Positions 12,201 to 27,200 of a stretch of 64,000 nucleotides of DNA are shown here, piece after piece. A program made the translations under genes and the position numbers. The notes under the pieces are model-generated. The model saw only the letters and a list, made by a program, of their open reading frames with translations, was not told the origin of the DNA and searched no databases. The DNA lies in contig NC_079210.1 in the NCBI RefSeq assembly GCF_026745355.1, positions 25,611,029 to 25,675,028 of the forward strand. Reading direction: 5' to 3'. Position 1 is the first letter of the stretch. Each line of letters opens with the position of its first letter. The DNA comes from Beta vulgaris subsp. vulgaris. Its lineage: Eukaryota > Streptophyta > Magnoliopsida > Caryophyllales > Amaranthaceae.

Positions 12201-15200
12201 TCTCTTTCTTCTGGTTCTCGTCACAACTTGCAAGAGGAGCTTTGCTCCTTACTGTTGTAATCACTTTTGTTATTCTTTTAAAAACAAAAAAAATGGTTGT
12301 AATGTGTACAACAAAGTCACGTGGGATTTGTGACTTTGTTGTCAACATGAAAAGGCTTTTACTATAAAAAAATAAAAAAAATTTCCTTCCAAGATGTGTG
12401 ACATTGCTGTCACGTTTTTCAAATAAATTCTTTTTGAATTTTTCGGCCTCTCTTTTTATCTTTCTAACTTTGGTTATTTAATTTTGTTAATTATTAATTT
12501 TATAAACTTTGGTTAATTATTTTTCGGGATATTATATCAAGTGACTAATAACTTTAGGTAATATTATTTGTTGTAGACGGAAACTTCGTAGAAGGCGACT
12601 TTTAGTTGATATTGCTATACTTGGGACGCGTGTGAGGTAATTCACAATGTCCATCAACAACTAGAATCCCGTTAGGAATTGTATGCGCTATGTGTAATAC
12701 ATGTGATTATATGATTCTATGTTTATATTATATGTATATATGTGGCATAAATAGTAATTGTATGTGTTGTGACTAAAATTATTATTATATTTATAGTACC
12801 TATTATTCCTACGTATAATACATATGTATCTACAAGTGTTTTGTTATTACTTTTGGAATTAATGTACATATGTAATCACCATATTCAAGAAAATTATATT
12901 AACGTTGGTAATGTAATTTGATGGGTACAACTAGTGAGTTAATGATGTTTCGAACGATTCTATAAGTTGGTATGGTGACTTTATGAGGTTTTGATAATGG
13001 ACGTATTGGTTACTATAAATTATGGACGTTGATTATTATTATAATGCTATAAAGTGGTTAAGTTGTGAAAAATATTTATTGAACTGAAGATGTTTCTGTT
13101 AATGTTATTGTGATATTTGATGTGTCATAACTTTTAAAATTGATTAATCACGTAAAGTGGAAATATTATTGAGGGAATTATCCTGTGGACTTGGATCCTC
13201 CATAGGTGATAAACAGTACTTGATTTTTATTCTGTTATAACTCTTTATTGTCTTCCTCCTAATACTATTGGTGCGCATTGCGGATACCCATTAGATTAGT
13301 GAGGGGTGTGCACACTAGGGACGTTCTGCAAAACGATATTGGCCATTGCTCTTAAATTATTGGGTGACGACCCATGTTGAAGTAGGTGGTTACTGGGATT
13401 AGTCCCGGCCTACTGACGTTCGATTCCCCTCTAATAATTAAATTTGATGTTGTGTGAATCACAGAAACGTGGAGTATTTAAATTGATTAAGTGTGTTATA
13501 TACTTGTTTGTATTACGTTATACATGTCTGTTTTATGTGATACTTGTTTGCATTGTATTATATTTGTATGTATGTTATAAAAACTATTTTTAAAATATAA
13601 CTATTATTATTTTACGGGATGGAGTTGTAATTACTTAGCTTTCGCTAATTTTTATGTTTTTGTTTTCCTTTGTTCTCTTCCTATTAATATTGTGCAGGTT
13701 GGTGAAATGGACTACGTTGCAGGAATGAGTGAATTTCTAGTTTTAAGTTCACCTAGTTTAATAAACATTGCAATGCTATTATTTGGGATTGTTTAGTTTT
13801 GGTTTGGTTTAAATTAGACAACTTAGTTTGGTTTATTTTAATACTTTGGTTTGTAAGTTAAATTTTTATTTCTAATAATTAGCCTTGCATTTATTTTGAA
13901 CAATAGATGCGGCGGTAACACCCTAAAGGTTTGGTCAGATATTTTAATGGAAAGAGAATATTTTATAAAGTTTTAGAATCAAAGTTTTGGGGTGTTACAA
14001 ATTTCACCTACATTAGGTGGTATCAGAGTGGGCTTTCTCTTGTATATTTTCGTAATTTACCCAACCATGGGAGAACCAGTGACCAGAGCAAGTCTCGAAA
14101 GGGTTACTGTGATTTTCACCACGACGCTTACTGCTTTGACCGATTAGATGACAGCGTTGACAATGCAGATGAACAATATGTAGAATAATATGAATCGGCA
14201 AGGATACCGGAGAGGGGAAGCCGACTAAGGTTCCAAGGAGTAGAAGCAAATGAACTATTATTGGCGATAGTTCGAGTTTTGAGGAAGAAGAATCCTTCGA
14301 AGAAGAATGAAATGATGAAAGTAATCATTACCATAAATATGGTTATCTAGTGAAGGCTAATATTCCTTTATTTTGGAACTATGGGGGTTGAAAAGTTCCT
14401 AGATCGGCATATTAATCTTGATAGATTTTTCGAAGTGATGGAAGTTCCAAAGAACAAGAAAGTTAAGATGATGGGGATTAGGTCGAAGAGTACTGCTGTT
14501 GTTTGGTAGGATTAGTTGGTTGTACAGAGGAAAAGTCAAAGAATGGGCCAGCTAAGACTTGGCTGAGGATGAAACAGTTGATACTGGAGCAGTTTTTGCC
14601 CGAAGATTATGAGCAAGTTTTGTATAAGATGTATATCACGTGTGTTCAAGGTAAGAGGACTATGCCAGAAATATACATTAAACTTTTTGCATTTTTCTGA
14701 ATGCAACGATTTAGGAGAGTCGGAAAGTCATAAAGTCGCTCGTTAATTTGTGGCTTGAAGAGTTCATTGCAAGAGAAAATGGTTTTGCAAATTGTGTGGT
14801 CTGCTGCTGAGGCATCCAATTTACCTTTGAAGGCCGAAATGATAGAGAAATTTCCTCGAGATTTCTCATCTTTCAGAAGATACTCACCCTAGAGTAACTT
14901 TAATTATGTAGGTGATAATGAGAAGAGTGCAGTCGTTAAGGATCCCAACCTTGCAAATAAGGGAGGTTCTAGTAGTGCGTAGTAGGGTAAGGCACCTGTT
15001 CAGAAGCAGAACGATCCCTGTGTCAAACCTAGTAAAGGTCACTGATCTGATGTTTGTCTGACCCATAGAGTAGTTGTTGTTGTAGAATGGGATGGAAAAG
15101 ATCTTAAAGGAGAGAATGATGAATATGCAGATGTTGAGTTTGTAGAGGAGGAATATGATGAAAGAGTTAACTTTGTGCTACAAAGGATCCTGTTCACATC

Positions 15201-18200
15201 CAAAGATGAGGGGCAGCGGAAAAATTTATTCCAAACTTTAAAGTATTCAATCCAAAAGAAAGTGTGTAATCTGATCGTGGATAATGGGAGCACGAAGAAT
15301 CTAGTGTCATAGAAGTCGGTAGACTGCTTGAAGTTGCCTACAAAACCTCATGAGAAGCCATACACCTTCGGCTGGGTAAGCGAGGGGTCCCAAGTTTGCG
15401 TCATGATGACTTGCAGAGTTCTCATTTCCATTGAACCACTACAAGGAAGAGGTAGCTTGTGATGTTCTTGAAATAAATGTCTGTCTTATTTTGCTTGGTA
15501 GACAATGGCAGTTTGATAATGATATCACTTTTCGGGGAAGGGATAATGGCGTGATAGTTACTTGGGGGTGCACACAAAATTACGATGGCTCCTGCTTTGC
15601 ATTTTGACCATAAGACAAGGGGAAAGAATTCTATTTTCTTAGTAATGACCTATAATGACAAAGAACTTAATGATTCCGCTAAAGAAACTAATTATTTCTG
15701 TCCAATTGTGATTAAGAGGTTGTCGAGTGGTGAGAAGGAAGGAACCACTATTCTTGAGGAAGTGTTGGAAATCCTAGAGGATTTCAGAGAGTTGATTATG
15801 AATGAGTTATTGATGACTTACCTCCCTTGTACGATATGCAACACCAAAAAGACTTGATTCCACGATGTAGTTTACCTAATCTTCCCCCACTATCGCATGA
15901 GTCCTACGGAGAATGAGAAATTATAAGGAACACTAGTATAATACATAACTACTTATTGTTGTGGTGGTATTGCTGCAGTTTTACCCATACGCAGCAATAT
16001 ATCACATAAAAAGAAAGGGTAAAATATAAAATAACATATCGCAGCAATATGACGGGATATTTTTGAAAAAAAGTTGACTATTTGAGCAGACATATTGTTG
16101 TGGTTTCTGGCAAGAACCGCAACAATATATTAAACAAATAATATTTGAACATATTGTTGCGGTTCTTACATAAAACCGCAAGAATAGACTTTTAAAATTG
16201 AAAATAAAAGGACCCAACTAGGTTTCCTTTTACTTCTCTCATTTAACCTTAGGCGCCGCTCTCTCAGCATTACTTCTTCTCCCCGTCCCTCTCTCAGCAT
16301 TACTTCTTCTTTCAACCCCACCCATGACCCATCCCATTAAATTCCCATTTCCATCGCCAGCGATTATTCTGACTTTTCTCTCTCCTCCTCTTCATCCGCC
16401 ATTTTCAACCACCTCCAAGCTATACACCTCGAAATCATCAACAATCTCTCTCCTCTAACTTTCGACTACTCGTGGCCTACAGATCTCGACAGTCTCTACT
16501 AGCTCGCCGTCGTTGCTCCACCAGCAAATCGCAACTGGCGACCAGCCTCGTCGCTCGTCGTTAGACCACGCGAAGCCTAGCCTTGTCACCGTCTCTCACG
16601 TCAACCTCGTCACACATAGCCTAATCACGCCGCCGCTTGTGGTCTTCGCCTTCAGCCTCGCATCAACCTCAGCCTTCGCTTCAGTCGCCGCCCTTCACCG
16701 TCGATTTTTTATGACGTACAATTGGTTTTTCATTTTCACTCTTTTTTTCATTTTCAGATGTACAATCACTTTTTTCATTTTAATTTTTTTTCATTTTCAT
16801 ATATACAGTCACTTTTTTTCATTTTTAATTTTTTCGTTTTCAGATGTATAATCACTTTTTTCATTTTTTTTGTTTTCTTTGAATTCTTTTTTCAGATGTT
16901 AGTACATTGAGGATTTACTAAAGAAATCGTTTATTTGTGATAGCATGAGTCCATGTGCAGTTTGAGTCCTTCTAGTCTCTAATAAAGGAAACCAATGGAA
17001 GATGTGTGCTGATAGCAGGATCGTCAATAAAACGACTAACAAGTATCGTTTTCCGATTCCTCAACTAAAAGACATGCTTCATCAGTTATCGGGTTCTAAG
17101 ATGTTTTCAAAGATAAATCAGCGTAGTGCGTACCATCGTATCAAAATTCGACCACTAGATGAGTGGAAGACATCTTTTAATAGCAAGGATAGTTTGTATG
17201 AGTGGTTGATGATGCCATTTGGATTGTGAAAATCCCCTAGCACTTTCATGTGGTTGATGAATTAGGTTCTTCGTCCTTTTACTGGTTCTTTTATAGTGGT
17301 TTATTTTGATGATATTTTGATTTACAGTAAGAACAATAAAGAGCACATAGAGCATGTGAAATAGGTGTTGTAAGTTTTACAGGAGAACGAATTCTACATT
17401 AATCTAAATAAGTGTACATTTTGTACCAACAAATTTCTTTTATGAGGCTTTATTGTTGGTGAAGAAGGTATTCAGGTGGATTAAGAGAAGGCAAGTGCAA
17501 TCAGGGATTGGCCTACACCTACATTAGTGACTGAAGTTCGCAGTTTTCATGCCCTATCGAGGATTTATAGGAGATTTATCACAGACTATAGTACCATTAC
17601 TGCACCTTTCATTATAAAACATATATCAGGGGACCCCGAACAAGGTGGCATATGAGTTTAGTAGGAGGGCTTCCTTGCTCATTACTTTAGCTTAGGAGAT
17701 TGTGGGTTTTAAGTGTCTGAAGGAGTTGTATGAGGAAGATGCTGAATTATTCATGGAGTTATGGGCCTAGTGTAGATTTCATATTCGAGATGGATATCTT
17801 TTCAGAGGGGATTAGTTGTGTGTTCCTTGTTCATCCTTAAGAGAAAAGGTGATTAGGGATCTTCATGGTGGTGGACTTAGCGGTCATTTTGGTAGAGGCA
17901 AGACAATTGCTGGTTTGGAATAGAGGTACTATTGGCCCTACTTGAGGAGAGATATTGGTGCTATAGTTTGAAGATGTCATGCTTGTCAAGAGTCAAAAGA
18001 TCAGTCCCAAAATACTAGCCTTTATATGCCTTTGCCTATTCCTAATGACATTTGGCAAGATTTGGCAATGGATTTTGTGTTGATTTACCTTGTACGTAGC
18101 GAGGCATGTATTCTATTTTTGTGGTAGTTGATCATTTGTCCAAAATGACACACTTCTTTGCTTGTAAGAAATGAGGATACTTCAAATGTAGCAAAGTTGT

Positions 18201-21200
18201 TTTTCATGGAGGTGGCGAGACTTCATAGGGTTTCTACCGTTATCACTTCAGATAGGGACTAAGTTTCTTAGCCACGTCTGGATTACTCTTTGGAGGATGT
18301 TTGGGACGGGGTTGAACAGGAGATCTACAGCTCATCCACAAACATATGGGCAGACTGAGTTGACCAACAGGACCCTAGGAAATATGATTCGTAGTGTTTG
18401 TGGAGATAAGCTGAAGCAATGGGATTGGGCATTACCCTAGATGGAATTTGCATACAACATTGTTATACATTTGGCTACAGGGAAGTCACCATTCTCCTTA
18501 GTTTATACTTTTATTCTTAGGCATGTGGTTGGTCTAATTAAATTGCCTAAGACACTTGAAGTTAGTGCAACAGCTGGGAATATGGTTGAAGAGATTATTG
18601 ATGTTAAATAAATTGTCAATGCTAAGTTACACGCTACTAGGTAGACAAATAAGGCTGTTGCTGATAAACACATGAGAACCAAGGTTTTCTAATAATGTGA
18701 TGGTATTGTGTAAGGAGAGGTTTCCAATTGGTACTTGCACTAAGTTGAAGCCACGAAAATATGGGTCGTTTAAGGTGACTAGGAGATAATGACAATGCTT
18801 ATATGGTAGCTCTTTCAAATGACATGAACATATACAATACTTCCAATGTTGCTGACATTTATGAGTACCACAAGATGACATTCTTTATGAAGGCAGGAAG
18901 TCGAGGGTGAGTTCTTTTGAGGTGGAGGAGACTGACGTAGGGATGTTAGCCGCACAGTTCCACAAGAAGTCAATCGTCGAAAAAGCTTGAAATGATTTCT
19001 ACTAGTTAGGCTTCTAGTGTGAGAATTCTTAATAAAATACCTTTTCAAAAAGGAAAACTAGCCAATGAGTCCAACTCACCGCCAGGTTGTGATCTACAGG
19101 ATTTTCAAGCCATCCAAGTTCATTTAGGACCCGAACACAGCATTTTAATAATTTTCGTATTTTATTTTTCTCTAATTTTCGTATTAGGATTTTGTTTAGA
19201 CTATTTAAATTGTCTTAGCCGTCATTAAGATGTAGCTTTTATTCTGAAAATAATATTTGACAGTTTAACTCTTTTTGGGTGGGTTATGTAGTTTCTAGTG
19301 ATTTAACGTTTGTAAATCTATATATTCGTATTAGAAATTGCGTTTGCTTTTCCTCCATTATTCCGATTGTGTCAAAAAACATTTGGAGAATAATACCTAA
19401 ACAACAAAATTCATCTTTAAAACCAGATTATACCATAAGAAAATTACTTGGTTTATTGAGTTCTAAATTATCCATTATACTAGAGAGCAAATGTACGAAC
19501 ATCCTATACAAGACCAATGAGCCAAAAAAATTTTGGTTCACCGTATAAAATGCAGCTTCTGATTATACAAGCTAAAGACTTAATAGGGGATAAAAAAAAT
19601 AAAGCAATGCAGATAAGAATACTGACCCCCGATTTTTGTAAGATGCCTTGATTGTCAGTTGTGACAAGCCAACCAAGACGCCACCCAGGAACTATCCATC
19701 GCTTTGATATAGAACCAAGTGTAATAATGGGAGTAATATTTCCAAAAGCACCCATTGGAACAAATGGATTCTTTCCAAATGTAAGGTGTTCATAAACTTC
19801 ATCAGCAATCACAAGAATCCCAAGCTTTTTTGCAGTTTCTGCCACCTAACATCAGCCAAGAATAACATGCTAATCAATCCAGTAGCTTGAAAACAAAGAC
19901 AACTGAATGCAAAGGAGGCACAAGGAGAAAAAATCATTAGATCTTTAGTGAAGAAAATAGCCATCTTAACATCATATCCTTTAAGCTAAATTAGAACGTT
20001 ACAAGAAAAGAAGCAATGCCATAAGATGTAAGCATTGATTATGATATTAAAGATTAACATAATAATGAAGGAGAATTAAAGAGTCATTATTTTTTTGCAT
20101 TTCAAATAGTAAATAGCATGTAGTAGCTGATATAGACAAAAATACCTTTTGCAAATGCTTATAAGTAAAAACATTCCCACATGGGTTTCCAGGGTTTATA
20201 AGAACCATGGCCACAGTATTCTCATCAGCTAGAGCCTCAACTGCATCAAGATCAACTTCCCACCCCTTTTCTGGGAGAAGACTAAAATGACGATGTTGAA
20301 GTCCAATGTACGCAGAGAATGCCTCATAGTACGGGAAACCCGGGCAAGGTAACAATATATTTGCTCCTGGATAAGTTAGGACTGAAAGTGCTACTTCGAT
20401 TGCATGCGTGCAACCAATTGTGAGGAATACATCATCAGGAGTTAACGTATATGGAAGATGACGAGAGAGATATTCTGCTACAGCCCTGCATCCAATCATT
20501 CGACAATAACTCACTCAGTACATAGATAACCATGGAGCATCTTCCCCATAAGTGAGCATACTGCATATATATAGTCACGATGTAAACGGTTGTTGCCCAA
20601 ACATGCACAAATACCGGCAATTAGTACAGTACGTACGCATCTAGGCCCCCATATAACACTAAGCTGCCTCTTCGATACTTAACTACATATGTGAATGCCT
20701 CACATTTAATACTTTAGTACGCAATTACGTGTTGAATAATTTCATGTCTCATATTTCATAGCTTTCGATGAACTTGATTATTTTTCATATGATTATCATC
20801 GCAAAAGCATATCTTCTTACTAATATATCTTCCTTCAGTTTCCCCCGATGGGTAACAAATACACAGATAAAACATTAGGCTTAAGTGGCTTACCACATCA
20901 ACAGCCTAACAACGTCACCAGGCTATAATTCTAAAAGATAGTGGGAAAATGATTCAAAGAACAAGAAGAGTTCCACTAAAAAGGTAGTTTAAATAAGTTC
21001 AAACAAAAAAAATTGGAAAAATTGCGACCGACAATACCATTAGATATTTCTGCACAATGACAATGGGTAACATGGAATACCCTGAGATATTCAATTTGGA
21101 TTAAGAAACATGGAGATGGTTTATTCACCTTATTCAAGAACAACAATTAATAATATTGACAAAAGCTGACTGTGATGTGATGGTGGATAAGATGCTGAAA

Positions 21201-24200
21201 AGGATAACTTGCTGAAGCTCAAGGCATTTATCCTATGCAGCCAGGGTTACTTTGATAAATGTTGTGCTAATGAGCTTGCACACATTTTGGGCTCAAAACT
21301 TTTTGCTTCCTAAGACAGTAATGTAGAGAATTATACAAGTGTGTAGAACATTTTTATGGGAAGGCAAGGAGTACTTGCACAGAGCCCCTCTTATAGCATG
21401 GGATAAGGTCTATATCCCTAAGAAAAATGGAGGTTTTGGGATTAGAGATTGTCTGACATGGAATGCTGCAGCAATGGGCAAATATGTTTGACAAGTAGCT
21501 CAGAAAGAAGATCTATTGTGGATAATATGGGTGCACACAGTTTATATTCAGGATACTAACTGGTGGGCATATCTGCCACCAAAGTTAGCAAGTTGGGGGT
21601 GGAAGAACATATGTAAAGTGAAGGAGTTGTTGAAAGGAGGGTACAATGGCACAAATAGTTGGGGGAATGGGAGGAAATAATATACAACAAAGGAGGGTTA
21701 TAGCTGGTTGCAGCGTCAGTTTGAATCTGTACAATGGCACCATTGGGTGTGGGTTCCCTTTTAACATTCCTAAACATTCAGTTATAGGGTGGATGATTGC
21801 ACTAGGCAAAGTTAGAACAAGGGAAAGATTGGCAGCTGCTGGACTTTGTCATGAAACTAAGTGTTTGCTGTGTAATACTGGAATGGATGCCTATTTACAT
21901 CTATCTTTCAGATGTCATTTTAGCAGGATTATTTGTGTAGGTGTTATGGAATGACTTGATATCAGAATCAAGATGGAGGAATACTTGTACACTGATTGGA
22001 AGAAGTGGGGAAGAAAGTACAAGAGTAAGAGATGTCAAAGGAGCGGTTACTGTGCACTTGCTGCTGTTTTATACCATGTATGGCAGAGTAGGAACAAAGC
22101 TTATTGGCAAAGTGTAGTTCCGAGACCTGAAGTGGTGCTGAACAACATCAAGAGAGAAGTTTGTAGCAGAATCTGTAGCAAAGTGAATCATAGATGGAAA
22201 GATCAAGAATTGTGCTGGCTTAATAATTTAGAGAGAAGTTGTAATAATTAAATGTAGTGCATTGCTATGTTAGGAGGTGTTGTTTGGTTGCTGTAGAACC
22301 TGATTTGGTGTGGTGTTTGTTGTTTGTATTTGTGGTGGCTTGTGATTGCTAATTTGGTAATATAATCTCTAACATTTTACCAAATAAAACAATAATAATA
22401 ACAAATAATGGTTGTTATTGTTGTTATTGATAACAAAATATAAAAAACAACTTATTATAGATGAAATAGTTATATAAATAGGCTTAAGAGTCTTTTCTAA
22501 ATTAAGAAGTTAAGTTCAACATGAAGAAGTTAAGTTTAATGAAAAATAGGTCAAATTAAGTAAAATAAGTTAATTCAACAAAAATCAATTTAAGTGAAAA
22601 AAACAAAGCTAAGTACAACAAAAAGTAATTAACTTCATCACAAACAATTATTTAAAAGGAAAATTGGATTTTAATAATCCAACCTTTAACCGATTTTCTT
22701 AAAACAATCCTACTTATGAGTTGTTTTTTTCCACGAACTAAGTGCTTCTAGAATTACTTGGCTGAAATTGACCATCAATTTCAGAGTGCCACTATTAAAC
22801 CCAGGGGGTTTGTATTAGGCCGAGTCACCATGTCGTTCCCTGTGAGCAACTTTCTTGTTGAGAATGTATCTGGCGTCATACCCCTTGCTAAGTCGCTTCT
22901 CGTTGAGGAAATGTCGGTGTCCTTGGGCTTTTGCCTGACATCGCCTCTTGGTGACTTAGAAATGCAGATCTCGTCCTCCTGCCGAGCGGATCTCCCCTTA
23001 GGTGGATGGTGCTCTTCTTCTCACTACCTAGATCGTTGTTGATCTAGTTTGTTGTGTTCCCTCACTCGACATTGTTGCCGGCAAGGCTGACCATGGACAA
23101 AGGGAGGATTTTTTTTCCCCCTTAGATAGGGTACCAAGGCTTGCGCCCTAGGATTAGACTGAGCATGCATTGTTGTAAGGTTACTAGCATGTCCATTATG
23201 TTACGTTGCAAACTATGTTTAAGATGAGTGGCTATCAGAGTGATGTCTGCTCCGAATAAGGGTTGGGGTCGATTTGTTGCAATTGGTTTGAGGGTACAGG
23301 CCGATTCTCATTGGACTGATCTTCCTCAGGATCTATAGTCTCTACAGTTGCCGGTGGGGGTCTGATGGGGTGAAGTTGATGGTGCTAGTTCGGACCTCTG
23401 AGCCTGTCCAAACCGTTGAGCTGGTCCAGACTTTTGAGCTTGTGCTGATTGCTGGCTGTAGAACGAGCGTTCTTGGTTGGAGCCATTGCTATATAGCAAC
23501 TAGGTAAGCTTACTGAGTGCTGGCGAAGTAATTTTGTTTGCAACTTCCCCACAGACGACGCCAAAATGTTTCTGCTTAGAAATTATGGATTGATGATGTA
23601 TGAAGAGTTTGAGTGATCCCCCAAGAATGTTCGCCTGAGCTGATTGACCGTACGCCGGAAAACTGAAAGATATGGTTATACTACCCCTGGGATTGTTCCG
23701 GGATTACCCCTCCAATGTTGAAGTCAGTTGTGTTGAGTGAGAAAGTGAGTAAACGTAGAGAGGTATACTCTAATTTGTTAGGTGAGAATTCAATACTTGT
23801 TCATTGATGAGACTGGTAATATTTATACTGGTGGGATTTTGCATACATGCAACAATGATTGGACAGGCATTTATTAAGATTAATGGCTATGTTGACTTTT
23901 CTAGCAATTAGCCTTTTCAACCCTTTTGTGCATCCCCAGACACCTGGACCTAGGTAAACCCCATAGTGAGAGTGACAGTTGCCATTTATCTGGTAACTAC
24001 GATGATTTGGCGAAGATGATGGGCTGGCCATTTATTGAGCCCAAAAAATTAGTATGGATCATAATATACTATTATAATCTTTATTAACATAATCACGAGC
24101 TTTTTTTTTTTTTAGAGAAAAACCCGAACTTTTCTTTTGAAAGAACATAAACTTGAACTTGTATTATGTTATTAGAACTTTCTTTTTTTTCAAGTTGAAA

Positions 24201-27200
24201 TTATATCAAATTCTAATTAAATAAAATTGACAATGGTTGTACTTTTCTTCTGACGTGATATTTCATGTTCAACCTACTCAGCATCTCTAGATATATTATA
24301 AGGATGGAACAAAATTCTAAAAAGATTTTTTGAATTTTGTAGCATTATTGGAGAGCCATCCCTTTCAATATTGCAATGACTGTCATTACCGCAAATACTG
24401 ATGCTCAAAATGAAAGAGAAGTTGGGGTTGAAAACGAAAGAATGCGAATCATAAAGCATAAAAAAACAAACAAAGTACAAACAAATGACGATTGACGAGA
24501 GCTAACGTGGTTGAGATTCTGTTAGGCATATTTTGCAGATAATAAAACGGAACAGAGACTCCTATCTCAGAGGGATTCTCAACTACTACCATGGTTAGTG
24601 GTAGTTGGACTTCTTTAAGGGCATTTTTGTCATTTCCCCTAAATTTTGTGATTGTTTGCAAAACGTAGAGGTTGCGGAAGCTGTAAAAGTAGTTGTCATT
24701 AATTTTAATTTATTATTTTTTTTTTTTTTAAATGACACAAGTGTCATCATACTATACTAAAAGTCTAAGAGCCTATTCTTTTAATGTTTTTAGGGGAGAG
24801 CATTTATCCTATTTCTCTTTATGGAGAGCACCTGAAGAGCACCAATGTTGGAGTAGAGTTGACTCTTTATTTTCTCTCTCCTTGGAGAGCTACTTGAATA
24901 ACACCAATGTTGGTCCTCTTATTGTTTGGTAAAACTAGATGTTAGTTAAAAAACAACAAAAATAAAATATATTAAATCTTCAAAACTTACTCGAAAAGCT
25001 ATCTCAACCCGAAAAAGTAATATCTATTCCTTTTCTAACGTGCTAGTTCAAACACCAAAAACTACTCGAAACACTATTTCACCAAACACAAGTTTTCACC
25101 ATTACTAGAATTTTGAGTCAATCAAAAAACTAAAATCTATTGTTGATCACACCCTTAGTAGAAAAGTTAAATTTGCATTTGAATTGTTACGTTGAGATTG
25201 AAGTTGTTAAAAACTAGATTCGTACTAATTTCATCACTTTTTATATCAATTTTTAGCCGAAATGACCAAAAACCTTTATTAGAGTCTGATTTAGATTTAA
25301 GGACTTAGCTTCCTCCCTATTTTTGCCTTTATTGCAAGAAGGGGAAAATTTTAAGTAATCCTTCTTGTAAGAGGTAATAACCGAATTCGTATTAGTAGAA
25401 GGCGGCATTAGAATCAATAGGTCAACCTTGATCCTCTCCTTATTTTTATATACGACTTCAACAATATTATATTTACATGCTTATATTAAATAACAATTAA
25501 AGTTATATTTTGTTTTGATTGAAAACAATTCACATAAAGTTCTAGTTCTTAAGAAATAAGAGTACACGTATTGATTATACACAGTTTCACTTATTTAGGA
25601 TATTCGTTCTATAGCTTTTTTTTACCATTTTTTTTAGTAAGGTAAAATAAAGAGGCTTACTCGAAGGAGATGAGGGGAATTTTTCAAACGATTCCTATAA
25701 AATTTGATCTCTATATCTCAAAAGTACGAGTTTAAAAGTGATGTCACTACTGCACCATCTCAACCTTGTATTTTTACCATTTTCTGGAAGGTAGAAATTG
25801 CAAGCAAATACTTACAAAGTTTATGTGTATTTGTCATCTCTATCACTTCACATTTTCGTACTTCAAGGGAGTGCTACTTTTATTCTCTTTTGTGTTGATC
25901 AAGGAAGTGCAATGTCCCCGTCAAAAAGAAGAAAAAGGAAGTGCAACGTCTTAGTGTAATAATTTACAAAACTACGTTTTCACACTGAGGGAAATAAACC
26001 AGCTTCATGTTCTCATAAGATTGTGATTCGTGTGTAAGATTTGTCATAGTAATATTGATAGTTAAAAAGATAGGAAATAGGATAATATTTTTTTAATCAA
26101 AATGGCTTTGGAGAAATCATATCATTATTTACTCTTATTTTTTAGTCTCCTCGGTATTAAACATATATATGTTGCAAAAAGTATAACTTCTTTCGTTAGA
26201 TTGATAATTAAACCACATAACACAATTTATATAGACGGTTTGAGTATTGATAACAACTCGTTCTGTCTCTATATAGTCATATGCTCTTTCAAATATTAAC
26301 TTTTTATAATTTTAGTTTATCGATAAATAGAGATATTAAGCTTCAAATTAGTCTCTCATCAAATATGCTCCAAAAAATACGTAAATTAATAAAAATCTGA
26401 TGAAGTTTATTGCTAAAACAGGTAACAGAAGCATGACACCTCCAGAACAGAAACCACATGATGCATTCTTCTAAAGAAGAGCAGGCTTTTGAAATTTGGA
26501 TTACTATAAATGAAGTCATTAAGATACCTCATGAATTAATTTGATGATTAAGCTAGTTTTCATCCAAGTAATTTCAGTTTTTCTTAGGCAGAAAACATCA
26601 TTTAATGTACATCTAAACATTTCACCTAAATATCAATTGATTTTTTTAAAACAAAAAAGAAATGAAAAATATGTCAATTGTGCATTAATGTAGTAGTGCA
26701 TAGTATTTGCAACATAGACCATGTACCTATGTGTTGCTATGCGGACTGACTGCAGGGGCGGATTTACTATGGGTTCACTGGGTTCAGGTGAACCCAGTGA
26801 TTTTTGGAAAAAAATTGCCCGGTTTTTTTTTTTTTTAAAATTAAAAAATATTTTAAATATTAGATATATACTATATGCGTGCGAAATGAAACATGAAAGA
26901 AGCATGTGTCCCAGTGGTTTTGTGTCTCATGGGACGCGGATGTGATGTTTGAGGTCTGAGGTTCGAATCCTCAAACAACTTTTTTTTTTACCCTTCTCAA
27001 TTCTTTTCCCCCACACCCCAACCAACATTTTTCATTTTCCTCCCAACCCAAAACCCTAACTACTAAGTAACTCGTCTCCCTAGCAGGCGTAGCAGCGACC
27101 CAAACTCCCAAAGTCACATCTGCGATCTGCCACTGACCAGCCGCCAGCGACGCTGCGACGACGGCCCACGGCCAATCCCCACCGCGACGGCGACCAGCAC

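Noticed and set aside
12021..12333. K/E-rich and F/S-rich ORFs on opposite strands
   Set aside because: Low-complexity TTC/GAA tract inside the 2.3-kb gypsy LTR.
22758..23042. A 94-codon + strand ORF in TAT1 intron 1
   Set aside because: It is antisense to a gypsy-like internal region whose LTR, PBS and gag start are on the minus strand.
26906..26975. A tRNA gene inside hAT-like copy A
   Set aside because: Only box-like motifs; acceptor and anticodon stems cannot be paired.
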